Positions 1 to 6,529 of a stretch of DNA of 6,691 nt are shown here, piece by piece (the stretch's first letter is position 1; each line of letters begins with the position of its first letter). A program made the position numbers and the translations under genes. The stretch is from an uncultured Persicitalea sp. (GTDB taxonomy: Bacteria; Bacteroidota; Bacteroidia; Cytophagales; Spirosomataceae): positions 1 through 6,691 of the forward strand of contig CATMVR010000280.1 in NCBI GenBank assembly GCA_950075905.1, read 5' to 3'. The notes under the pieces are model-generated. The model ran no database searches, had not been told where the DNA came from, and worked only from the letters and a program-made list of their open reading frames with translations.

Positions 1-600
1 CATGCCACTGACAACACCGGTGTTAGTCACCGTAGTTGAAGCCGGATTCCCCGCCTGTGCTGCCCACGTTCCCCCCGAGGGAGAGAAGCCGGTAAGTGTT
101 ATTGTAGACTGGGGCTCGCAGACTGCCTGATCGGCACCTGCGTTGGGCTTGGCCGTGCGCACTACCTGGACCGTGTCGGCACAGCCGTTCAATGTGTAGA
201 TAAACTTATAGGTGCCGTTGGCACTCATGCCTGACACTGTGCCATTGGCTGTCACAGTAGCGTTGGCAGGGTTGCCCGACTGCGCTGCCCAGGTTCCACC
301 AGAAGGAGAGAAACCCTTCAGACTGGCCGTGGTGACCGGAGCGCAAATCGCCTGATCGGCACCTGCGTTGGGTTTTGGATTTCGCACTACTTGGACCGTG
401 TCGGCACAGCCGTTCAATGTGTAGATGAATTTGTAGGTGCCGTTGGCACTCAAGCCTGACACTGCCCCTGCGTTTGTTATGGTAGCTGCGGCCGGGTTAC
501 AAGTTTGTGGGGCCCAAGTGCCACCCGCCGGTGAGAAGCCAGTTAATGAAGTAGTTGTAGTTGGAGTACATACTATTTGGTCAACCCCAGCATTGGGCTT
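1..600 (-). repeat. 225-bp (75-codon) in-frame tandem repeats
   Basis: Two complete units (600-376 and 375-151) and a partial third (150-1) lie in one reading frame with an exact 225-bp period. DNA conservation is strong in places: 35 consecutive bases at 392-426 recur at 167-201, and the 8 bases just before them (383-390) recur at 158-165, leaving one mismatch across 44 bases. Other stretches are more diverged, especially between unit 1 and the later units. The array probably continues past the left edge. Near-identity at the DNA level points to recent duplication or gene conversion between units, and the copy number may vary among strains. Confidence 0.9.
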
Positions 601-1176
601 GATACAAGATGGACATACTATTTCCAGTGGGATGGACCTGTCATCTACTGCTGAGGTCTGTGACTCCCCGTCATTAAACACTTGGACATGTACGTTTAGG
701 TTACTATAACTTCCCGGCGCGACGATAAAAGAACCTTCCCAACCTATAGTAGTACCTGAGCTGGTAATCCAAGCAAAATCAGGAGGAGTACCGTTATTAC
801 CCGAGTTGCCATCCAACTGTTTATCGCTGTTGCCAAATTTTACAAAAGCATCATCTGCTTGCGTTAATACAGGAACGCCAGGTTGGGCTAATACCAAAAC
901 ATACATCGTAGAGGTGGCACAATTGTAGCGTAGATACAATTTAGACTCAATCTCTTTGTCTGACTTTCCTGCCCGATACATATTGGCAAAAAAATCAGTA
1001 GTAAGATTCCATTCGCTCGAATTTCCATCTACTACCGCAGTTCCCAAGGCGGCTTTCGGAGGGGCTGTTGCAAATAGTGAATTGGCTAGGCCAACAAAGA
1101 AGAAAAAAAACAATAACCCAAATCTCTTGGTAAAGAGAGTAAAAGGGGCCAAGGACTGGAGATAATAATGTTCCAT
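1..1176 (-). CDS. Secreted repeat-containing surface protein, N-terminal part (runs off left edge)
   Basis: An uninterrupted frame of 392 codons runs from ATG at 1176 to base 1 with no stop, so the C-terminus lies outside the window. Residues 17-36 form a signal peptide (KR, then the FGLLFFFFFVGLANSLFA core), with likely cleavage after A36 or A38. Residues about 45-190 carry VVDGNSSEW (48-56) and alternating beta-strand-like stretches such as KLYLRYNC and TMYVLVL. This resembles DOMON/CBM9-like beta-sandwich domains that open with DGxxxEW (family resemblance only). From K193 three 75-residue repeats follow (193-267, 268-342, 343 onward), each with KPNAGxDQ, a Cys, GFSPxGGTW and NGCADT. The two conserved Cys per repeat (203/257, 278/332) could form disulfides. 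An in-frame ATG at 1200 would add MHYSKIAT; I prefer 1176 because the A-rich leader before it suits Bacteroidota and keeps the n-region short. Export and a surface or adhesin role are inferred; a type IX sorting domain would be expected in the missing end. I do not recognise a named gene. Confidence 0.85.
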   Translation of the reverse strand, partial: MEHYYLQSLAPFTLFTKRFGLLFFFFFVGLANSLFATAPPKAALGTAVVDGNSSEWNLTTDFFANMYRAGKSDKEIESKLYLRYNCATSTMYVLVLAQPGVPVLTQADDAFVKFGNSDKQLDGNSGNNGTPPDFAWITSSGTTIGWEGSFIVAPGSYSNLNVHVQVFNDGESQTSAVDDRSIPLEIVCPSCIKPNAGVDQIVCTPTTTTSLTGFSPAGGTWAPQTCNPAAATITNAGAVSGLSANGTYKFIYTLNGCADTVQVVRNPKPNAGADQAICAPVTTASLKGFSPSGGTWAAQSGNPANATVTANGTVSGMSANGTYKFIYTLNGCADTVQVVRTAKPNAGADQAVCEPQSTITLTGFSPSGGTWAAQAGNPASTTVTNTGVVSGM

Positions 1177-1560
1177 AGTAGCAATTTTTGAATAGTGCAT
1201 GTGGTCAACTGTAAATCCTGATAAGTGTGTGTATAGTGTTCGGTTGGGGGTGGCGATCTCCAATGCCAGGAATAGGCTAAGGAATCTGGATTGTTGGCAT
1301 CCGTGGAGCTGCCTTATAATCTCCTTTTCTCTATTTTAAAGCGTTTAACTTGATGTTAAATAGAATGAAATTTGGTCAGAAGAAAAATGAGTATGCTATG
1401 AATAAAAGCCTCTACGCCATTGAGTAGTGAAAACTAATAGAGAGCAAAACAGAAATTTGGATTTCAGTATGAGAAGGCCAATAACCTCTTGTAATACATT
1501 TTCATTGCTGTAGTCATGTCGCATATAAAATAGAGTGTGTATAGTTAGTATATTTACCAA
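1177..1560. other. Intergenic leader region of the surface-protein gene
   Basis: I see no gene in these 384 bases. The minus-strand frame of the surface protein stays open to a stop at 1336-1338, but no ATG lies upstream of 1200. Small inverted repeats are present: TTTAAC/GTTAAA (1344-1349/1355-1360) and ATGCCA/TGGCAT (1263-1268/1295-1300). The motif GTGTGTATAGT occurs at 1227-1237 and again at 1535-1545. I could not find a convincing Bacteroidota TAnnTTTG promoter for the surface-protein gene and saw no riboswitch-like fold. Confidence 0.5.
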
Positions 1561-1608
1561 TTAGTATTTTAAACAAAAGGTGTAAATAACTGGGCATATA
1601 TTTACCAA
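1549..1608. repeat. 12-bp direct repeat around the end of the truncated ORF
   Basis: TATATTTACCAA occurs at 1549-1560 and again at 1597-1608, a 48-bp offset. The two copies bracket the last 12 codons and the stop of the 1561-1830 ORF. This could be the footprint of a short duplication or of slippage linked to loss of the 3' part of the gene. In AT-rich DNA a chance 12-mer is not excluded. Confidence 0.6.
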
Positions 1609-1830
1609 AGTATTAATAATCAACAAGTTGTCATCGTTGTTGGGATCCATAAAGACAAACAAATGTTGAGGTAGATTACCGAGATTGACCCCACCAAGGG
1701 TGGTTTGGGCAATTCCTTTGGTGGCTAACGCCAATAGCATCAGGCAAAGGAACAAGGTTTTAGTCCGCGCCCCGGATCCAGGCAGTGTACCGGCAAATGC
1801 CCTTCTGTAGTGTGTATAAATTTGTCTCAT
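1561..1830 (-). CDS. Short ORF with signal peptide, probable 5' remnant of a secreted protein
   Basis: The 89-codon ORF starts at ATG 1830 and ends with TAA at 1561-1563. After a basic N-region (two adjacent Arg, then R22/K24), residues 25-42 (TLFLCLMLLALATKGIAQ) form a good signal peptide core with cleavage likely after GIAQ. The following stretch TTLGGVNLGNLPQHLFVF looks like the start of a mature exported domain. From about residue 68 the character changes to LLIINTLVNICPVIYTFCLKY, encoded by AT-rich DNA that looks like out-of-frame or intergenic sequence. The mature part is only about 47 residues, too short for the large secreted proteins such leaders normally introduce. I infer a truncated gene whose 3' portion was lost. 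It is transcribed in the same direction as the surface protein, 384 bp upstream of it. Alternatives are a genuine small secreted protein or a chance ORF; the signal peptide makes the last unlikely. No function can be assigned. Confidence 0.5.
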   Translation of the reverse strand: MRQIYTHYRRAFAGTLPGSGARTKTLFLCLMLLALATKGIAQTTLGGVNLGNLPQHLFVFMDPNNDDNLLIINTLVNICPVIYTFCLKY

Positions 1831-1938
1831 CGGAATAATAATTAATAGGAGTGTATGTGGCGATTATTGTTCTTGCCAAATCCAGCATTAACTCTATGCA
1901 TAGAGTTGTATTGGTTGGTTATTCTGAATGCAATCAAA

Positions 1939-1956
1939 CCCGTGGCTATCCACGGG
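1939..1956. repeat. GC-rich perfect hairpin CCCGTGG-CTAT-CCACGGG
   Basis: Seven perfect base pairs (1939-1945 with 1950-1956) close a four-base CTAT loop in otherwise AT-rich DNA. On the minus strand the stem is followed by TTTGATTG, a weak T-tract, so it could be a poor intrinsic terminator for leftward transcription. It also resembles in shape the subterminal hairpins of IS200/IS605-type or REP elements, but no transposase lies nearby. The stem is seen directly; the function is unknown. Confidence 0.7.
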
Positions 1957-2304
1957 AAAGTATTTTACTTCTCAAAAATCCGAATGCAGAAAATTTACCA
2001 GCAGTACTCATTATCAGAGTTTTGCTAGGACAGGAAGCGACTGATGCGAAAAGAAAGGAGGGGGTGTTTTTATTGACGAGCGCTACCAAATAAGTCAGGC
2101 TTATTACGTACTTAATATATATGCGATTCAGACTCATTATTGGCACCCAACAGAAAGCCTGATCCAATGGAGGAAAAGAGAAATTGATAGAAGTGTAAGG
2201 AAAGCAATTGAAAAGCCATAGATGAGTAACCGGCTCAGAATTTTCTCTGAACCTTACTTGGCTTGTTCTTCCTGATGCTGTTGAAAAGCAGAAATTCATC
2301 ATAA

Positions 2305-2381
2305 GAAAGTATGTCTAGTGTGTGAGCTATAATTTTTATTATAGCAGGAATGAACATTTCTGTTCTAATTGACATACTTTC
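2305..2381. repeat. Nested inverted repeats able to form a three-way junction
   Basis: An outer perfect 11-bp inverted repeat, GAAAGTATGTC (2305-2315) and GACATACTTTC (2371-2381), encloses two further perfect hairpins. The first has an 8-bp stem GCTATAAT/ATTATAGC with a TTTT loop (2326-2345). The second has a 5-bp stem GAACA/TGTTC with a TTTC loop (2352-2365). Together these fold into a compact 77-base, three-helix shape. It is not a tRNA, since there is no third inner arm, no T-loop GTTC context and no CCA end. No target-site duplication is evident at the ends. It could be a miniature palindromic element, a structured RNA or a protein-binding site. Confidence 0.75.
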
Positions 2382-2402
2382 AGGGGCAATAAATATACCA
2401 TA

Positions 2403-2436
2403 TTATTCTAACGCTAATTAACCAGCACTAGAATAA
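2403..2436. repeat. Hairpin TTATTCTA ... TAGAATAA
   Basis: A perfect 8-bp inverted repeat (2403-2410 with 2429-2436) is followed inward by a 2x2 mismatch and a further 3-bp GCT/AGC helix (2413-2415 with 2424-2426). It lies 21 bases to the right of the 2305-2381 element. A second, wider pairing, AGTGTGT (2317-2323) with ACACACT (2442-2448), spans most of both elements, so they may form one larger unit. There is no T-tract, so a terminator role is unlikely. Confidence 0.6.
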
Positions 2437-2669
2437 CTATAACACACTGATTGTTAAATATTTAATTCAACAATTTTTTATTCTCAAAAGTCAAAAAAAG
2501 CTGAGTGGAAGCATAAAATACAGAGCGATAATTCAAATAAAGTAACTTCAATTTTCATGCCAATTTTTTTCAGTATAGCCATATGCTTTTCTGTAAAAAA
2601 AATGATCTATTTTTAGCTTTTTCCCAATGCCAGGTATATATTTCTTATTTTAATAACCTTTTTTAATTT

Positions 2670-2698
2670 AAACCCTGTCCAAGTACCAATCAGGGTTT
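2670..2698 (-). terminator. Putative intrinsic terminator downstream of the hybrid kinase
   Basis: AAACCCTG (2670-2677) and CAGGGTTT (2691-2698) form a perfect 8-bp stem with a 13-base loop. The CCCTG/CAGGG core is flanked by A and T runs in the pattern of a Rho-independent terminator. It starts 105 bases beyond the kinase stop codon in the direction of kinase transcription. In that direction the right arm ends GGGTTTAAATT, a short T-tract; on the plus strand it ends GGGTTTTC, so it could act in either direction. No better candidate lies between it and the kinase stop. Confidence 0.4.
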
Positions 2699-2803
2699 TC
2701 GACCAAAATATCCTCCCAAAACCATTTAAATACTTCAATATCGGCACTAGCTTAGCAAAAGGAAGTAGTATCAGCACCAACATATTACATTTCCTGTTTG
2801 GTA

Positions 2804-5800
2804 TTACAGCCAGTCATCCAACCAGTTTTTGTAATTTTCAAGAAACCTTCCGTACGCTATTTGTAACTGAGGCAAAGCCTTTGATAGCGTACTGATGTCG
2901 TCCGTTTTCAGACGCCCCTCTGCGTCGCGGGCTATTTCGGCTACCTGCATCACTCCCACGGTACCCGCGCTGCCTTTTAGTGTGTGCAGATGACTTTTTA
3001 CGGTGGGGATATCTCCCTGCTCATAGGCCGTGAGTGACTCACTGACCAGCTCGTTGGATTCGTTGACAAAGTCTTCGTAGACCGATAGCACAAGCTCTTT
3101 TCCCCCGATTTGTTTGAGCTGATTGACAATCTCCCTATCCAGCACGGGAAGGGATATTTCTTTTGCAATAGCCAACTGTTTTTCGCTCATACTCCGGCTG
3201 GGAGAGTTGCCTATCAGCTCCTGTACTTTCCCGATCAGGTGCTGCGCCCGGATGGGCTTCGCCACGTAGTCGTCCATACCCTGGCTCAGAAAGCGCTCGC
3301 GGTCTTCCTTCATGGAGTAGGCGGTCATGGCTACAATCGGTGGCAGGCCTTTGGGGTGGTTGGCGTGCAAACGCCGGGTGGTTTCTACCCCATCCATGTC
3401 GGGCATTTGAATATCCATGAAAATAATGTCATAGTAGGTTTCCCGATTTTCAAAAATCTGGTTTACTTTTTCGATAGCTTCAAAGCCGCTTTCGGCGGTA
3501 TCTACTACGCATCCCGCCTTTTTGAGTATTTCACTAGCCACTTTCCGGTTCACCATGTTATCGTCCACTAACAGGATGGTCGGATGGTACGATTCAAACA
3601 CATTGTCGATGAAGGCTTCTTCTTCCTTCTCCTGTGCGGAAGAGGGCGCAATGGACGTTTCCCTGGCCTCAAATGTAAACCAGAACATGCTACCCTCCCC
3701 GGTATGGGACTCTACCCCAATGTCGCCATTCATCAGGCGACAGAGCTGCTTCGAAATGGCGAGGCCGAGGCCGGTCCCCCCGTACGACTTCTGGGAGGAG
3801 TTGTCGACCTGCGTAAACGACGTGAAGAGCAGCTTCTGATCTTCTTCGGAAATGCCAATGCCCGAATCGTACACTTCTACCCGGATCAGATTTGTTTTAT
3901 CACGTTTTTCAACCAGATGTACCTTTAACTTCACCTCGCCGTCCTCGGTAAATTTCAGGGCGTTGGAGGTAAGATTCGACAAGATTTGCAAAAGCCGGGT
4001 CTGGTCGGCAATAATGTAGTTGGGCAGCGCAGGATCGAGCGTAAAACGAAGGGTGTTATTTTTGTTGCGGGCAGTTTGACTGAACAGAGAAACCAGCTTG
4101 TCCATCATTTCGCGGAGCGAAAGGGGCATCTCATGCAATGCCATTTTGCCCGCTTCGATCTTTGATAAGTCCAGGATGTCGTTCAATATGTGAAGCAGGG
4201 TTTCTGATGAACGCTTGATGGTCTGAATGTAGTCGCGCTGCTCCTCGTTTAGCTTAGTATTGATCAGCAGATCGATCATTCCGATCACGCCATTCATGGG
4301 GGTGCGAATCTCGTGGCTCATATTGGCCAGAAATGCCTCCTTAACCCGCAACGAATGCTCGGCCTGTTCTTTGGCTTTGAGTAACTCCTGCTCGTTACGT
4401 TTGAGGGCTGTGATATCCCGGGCCAGTACCGCCACTTCCGAGGGGCGCCCCTTTTCGTCGGTAAACATCAGCATGTTGAACATAAACTGCCGTTCGCTGC
4501 CGTCTTTTACCCGCAGAGGAGCTTCAATGTTACGCAGGCTTTTGTCGCGCCGGAGTTTTATCAGTGATTTATGAATTAGCTTTTTGTCAAAGAAAAAGTC
4601 GGTGATGTGCTTGCCCATGACCTCTTCTGGCGTATACCTCGTGCGCTTAAACACCGAGGGGCTGATCATGGTGATGACCCCGTTGCGGTTCATGCGGCAG
4701 TAGATGTCCTGCAGGTTTTCAAAAATACCACGGAATACCTCCTCGCTCTGTCGGAGCGAAATTTCGGCCTGCTTGCGTCGGGTTACGTCGCGGGCAATAC
4801 CTGAAACCTCTTCGATGACCCCGCCGGTATACAAAATAGGATTAAGATAAAACTCCAACCACATCTCGGAATTGTCGCGGGTGTCGATTTTCATTTCGAA
4901 GTACTGAAGCTCGCCCCGGAATGCCTGCCGGTAGCGCTGCTCCAGCTGCCGGCGGTTGTTGGAGCCCATCATCCGCCAGCCCAGCTTCTCGGTGCTTACG
5001 TTCAGGGCCGGAGCCGTGTTGAGCTGACTTTCGATGAGGTTGGAATAGTTTCTATTAAAAGACGTAAGCTGCATACTCTTGTTGACCGACCAGATCAGGT
5101 GCGAGCTACTGTCAAAAATGGCGTTGAGACGCGCGGCGTACTTGCTGAGCTCTTCTTCACTCTGCTTGCGGGCAATGGCCAGCGCTACCTGGCCCGAAAT
5201 GAATTCAAGTAGCTCGAGATCACGGGCATCGTAGGTATTGGGGTTGTCGTAGGACTTGACCCCAATAATGCCGGTGACACGCTCCCCGATGCGCAGGGGT
5301 ACGCACAGCAGTACCTCAGGCATAGTACCATACAGGTGCAGGCTGTTGGTTTTAGCCAGGCGCTGAATGTCTTCCTTGTAGAGAAACAGCGGACGGTTGG
5401 AAGCAATGGCGTACTCTGAGAGGCCGTTGCCGAGGCGGCGCTTGGTAAATTTGAGATTTCCCTGAAAAAACTCATCGACGTAGTACGGAAAGTACAGAAA
5501 GCTCTTGGACTGATCATAGAGAGCGATGAAGAAGTTTTTGACATCGATGATCTTACCCAGTTCCAGATGAATGTTGTGGTAAAACTCATCGAGATTCTGG
5601 GTACTGATGGTCCAGTTGGCAATGCTGTAGTACAGGTTCTGGGCTTTCTCGGCCCTGATCTTTTCGGTAAAATCGTGCAGGATACAGCGGAACGCCGTGG
5701 GGGTACCGTTGTCGTAGCGGCAGTTGACGCTACCGGTCAGGAATATCTTCCGCCCGCCCTTGCTCCGAAACACGGTTTCGAAGTAAGGCATTTCCTCTCC

Positions 5801-6415
5801 CTGCTGAATGCGTTTGAGCTGCTGCAGGGTATCGTCGCGAAACTGAGGGTGGAGAATATCCAGCAGGCTGATGGAGGCGATTTCGTCCTGGCTGTACCCC
5901 ATTACCTCCCGCCAGGCGCGGTTGACAAAGATAAATTTCCCGTCGAGCGTAATCAGCTGAATAAGGTCACTGGTGTTATCTACCAGATCCTGCAACTGTG
6001 AGTTGGTACGCGACAAAGCCGATTCCATCCGGAGCCGCCGGGTGATGTCGTCGCCAATGAGTGTAAAAAAGGAAGGGATGCCCTCTTCGTCCCGCAGCAA
6101 TACCGAGTTGATGGCTACCGTGCGGAGGGTGCCATTACTAGCCACCAGCGGGAATTCCCGTCGTTCGATCTTGATGCCGCGGTATACCCCGTCCTCCAGC
6201 AGGTCGCTGATTTCCTCCCGCTCCTCTTCGGGTATCAGGGTTTCCAGAAAGCTTTTCCCAAGGAGATCCGTTGCCAGCCAACCGGTTTTCCGGAGGGTGT
6301 AGGGGCTCACATACCGAATCGTCAGATTCAGGTCCAGGCTAATGCCAATGAGGTTGAGGTGTTGGAGCGTAGTCTCGACAGACTCCCAGTCTGTGAGTGA
6401 ATGTATGGTTTGCAT
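2804..6415 (-). CDS. Cytoplasmic hybrid histidine kinase: PAS-PAS-GAF-PAS-PAS-HisKA-HATPase-REC-Hpt
   Basis: This 1203-residue sensor kinase carries a full phosphorelay in one chain. PAS domains lie at about 10-130, 140-255, 425-550 and 555-672 (for example NTSDLIQLITLDGKFIFVNRAW at the second, split here as a typical PAS core), with a GAF domain at about 260-416. A coiled linker (673-691) leads to HisKA, with phospho-acceptor H701 in SHEIRTPMNGV. The ATPase domain (about 804-918) has N-box N814/N818, G1 DSGIGI (850-855) and G2 GGTGLGLAI (879-887). The receiver (about 946-1068) has acidic D951/D952, phospho-acceptor D1001, T1031 and K1053. The C-terminal Hpt (about 1095-1195) has H1144 in HTLKGSAG. 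All catalytic residues are present. No transmembrane segment or signal peptide is visible, so it should sense a cytoplasmic or diffusible cue; the ligand is unknown. ATG 6415 is the first start after an in-frame stop at 6425-6427. The expected relay is H701 to D1001 to H1144 to an external regulator not encoded here. The architecture is ArcB/BarA-like in its kinase half. Confidence 0.95.
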   Translation of the reverse strand: MQTIHSLTDWESVETTLQHLNLIGISLDLNLTIRYVSPYTLRKTGWLATDLLGKSFLETLIPEEEREEISDLLEDGVYRGIKIERREFPLVASNGTLRTVAINSVLLRDEEGIPSFFTLIGDDITRRLRMESALSRTNSQLQDLVDNTSDLIQLITLDGKFIFVNRAWREVMGYSQDEIASISLLDILHPQFRDDTLQQLKRIQQGEEMPYFETVFRSKGGRKIFLTGSVNCRYDNGTPTAFRCILHDFTEKIRAEKAQNLYYSIANWTISTQNLDEFYHNIHLELGKIIDVKNFFIALYDQSKSFLYFPYYVDEFFQGNLKFTKRRLGNGLSEYAIASNRPLFLYKEDIQRLAKTNSLHLYGTMPEVLLCVPLRIGERVTGIIGVKSYDNPNTYDARDLELLEFISGQVALAIARKQSEEELSKYAARLNAIFDSSSHLIWSVNKSMQLTSFNRNYSNLIESQLNTAPALNVSTEKLGWRMMGSNNRRQLEQRYRQAFRGELQYFEMKIDTRDNSEMWLEFYLNPILYTGGVIEEVSGIARDVTRRKQAEISLRQSEEVFRGIFENLQDIYCRMNRNGVITMISPSVFKRTRYTPEEVMGKHITDFFFDKKLIHKSLIKLRRDKSLRNIEAPLRVKDGSERQFMFNMLMFTDEKGRPSEVAVLARDITALKRNEQELLKAKEQAEHSLRVKEAFLANMSHEIRTPMNGVIGMIDLLINTKLNEEQRDYIQTIKRSSETLLHILNDILDLSKIEAGKMALHEMPLSLREMMDKLVSLFSQTARNKNNTLRFTLDPALPNYIIADQTRLLQILSNLTSNALKFTEDGEVKLKVHLVEKRDKTNLIRVEVYDSGIGISEEDQKLLFTSFTQVDNSSQKSYGGTGLGLAISKQLCRLMNGDIGVESHTGEGSMFWFTFEARETSIAPSSAQEKEEEAFIDNVFESYHPTILLVDDNMVNRKVASEILKKAGCVVDTAESGFEAIEKVNQIFENRETYYDIIFMDIQMPDMDGVETTRRLHANHPKGLPPIVAMTAYSMKEDRERFLSQGMDDYVAKPIRAQHLIGKVQELIGNSPSRSMSEKQLAIAKEISLPVLDREIVNQLKQIGGKELVLSVYEDFVNESNELVSESLTAYEQGDIPTVKSHLHTLKGSAGTVGVMQVAEIARDAEGRLKTDDISTLSKALPQLQIAYGRFLENYKNWLDDWL

Positions 6416-6529
6416 AGGTCGGTTTCAAATTCTGGCCGAAAGACGGCATTACGCCATCATGATAGGCTAAATCTACAAATTTAGACGTAATTTTAGGGCT
6501 TATTATTTCAATATTAAAAACAGATTCGT
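6416..6529. promoter_or_regulatory. Divergent promoter region between the kinase and rsmA
   Basis: These 114 AT-rich bases must hold promoters for both divergent genes. On the minus strand TAAATTTG (6483-6476) fits the Bacteroidota -7 consensus TAnnTTTG and would place a transcript start about 50-55 bases before the kinase ATG; a well-spaced -33 TTG is not clear. An exact inverted repeat CTAAAT (6467-6472) / ATTTAG (6479-6484) with a 6-base spacer overlaps that element and could be an operator. I see no clear promoter for rsmA. The region is real by position; the individual elements are tentative. Confidence 0.4.

Larger units (their letters stand above)
1831..2803. other. AT-rich, gene-poor interval with several palindromes
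   Basis: I find no gene here that I can defend. Open frames on both strands (plus 1851-2093, minus 1946-2302) overlap each other and read like antisense shadows, without a domain or signal peptide. A plus-strand frame from 2045 to 2221 has no start codon but reads like protein (DERYQISQAYYVLNIYAIQ...), and it would join the 1851 frame after a single-base shift at the G-run 2060-2064; this may be a decayed gene. Bases 2400-2700 are very AT-rich, with a perfect 12-bp palindrome TTAAATATTTAA at 2454-2465. A T-run/A-run hairpin at 2564-2602 has a GCCA-loop stem at 2572-2587. The stronger inverted repeats are listed separately. Confidence 0.5.

Noticed and set aside
1..600. CRISPR array or intergenic tandem repeat
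   Set aside because: The repeat unit is 225 bp, in frame, without spacers, and translates into a coherent repeat domain behind a signal peptide.
437..1165. Plus-strand open frames at 437-709 and 956-1165
   Set aside because: They are antisense to the surface-protein gene, whose signal peptide and repeats identify the true coding strand.
1177..1340. Riboswitch or structured leader upstream of the surface-protein gene
   Set aside because: Only short 4-6 bp inverted repeats are present, with no conserved core that I recognise.
1946..2302. Minus-strand 118-codon open frame as a gene
   Set aside because: It overlaps another open frame on the opposite strand, contains the GC hairpin at 1939-1956 at its end, and its translation has no domain, signal peptide or convincing composition.
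2305..2381. A tRNA or tmRNA-like gene, given the roughly 77-base cloverleaf-like size
   Set aside because: There are only two inner hairpins, the outer stem is 11 bp rather than 7, and there is no anticodon-arm geometry, no T-loop consensus and no CCA end.
2564..2602. Intrinsic terminator at the T-run/CAG...CTG/A-run hairpin
   Set aside because: The T-run precedes and the A-run follows the stem on the plus strand, so the T's pair within the stem on either strand and no free T-tract follows; the 2670-2698 hairpin is a better candidate and closer to the kinase stop.
5567..6001. Plus-strand 144-codon open frame, and similar long frames at 3110-3571, 3584-3928 and 4260-4574
   Set aside because: All lie antisense to the well-supported hybrid kinase and have no recognisable domain; they follow from its codon composition.
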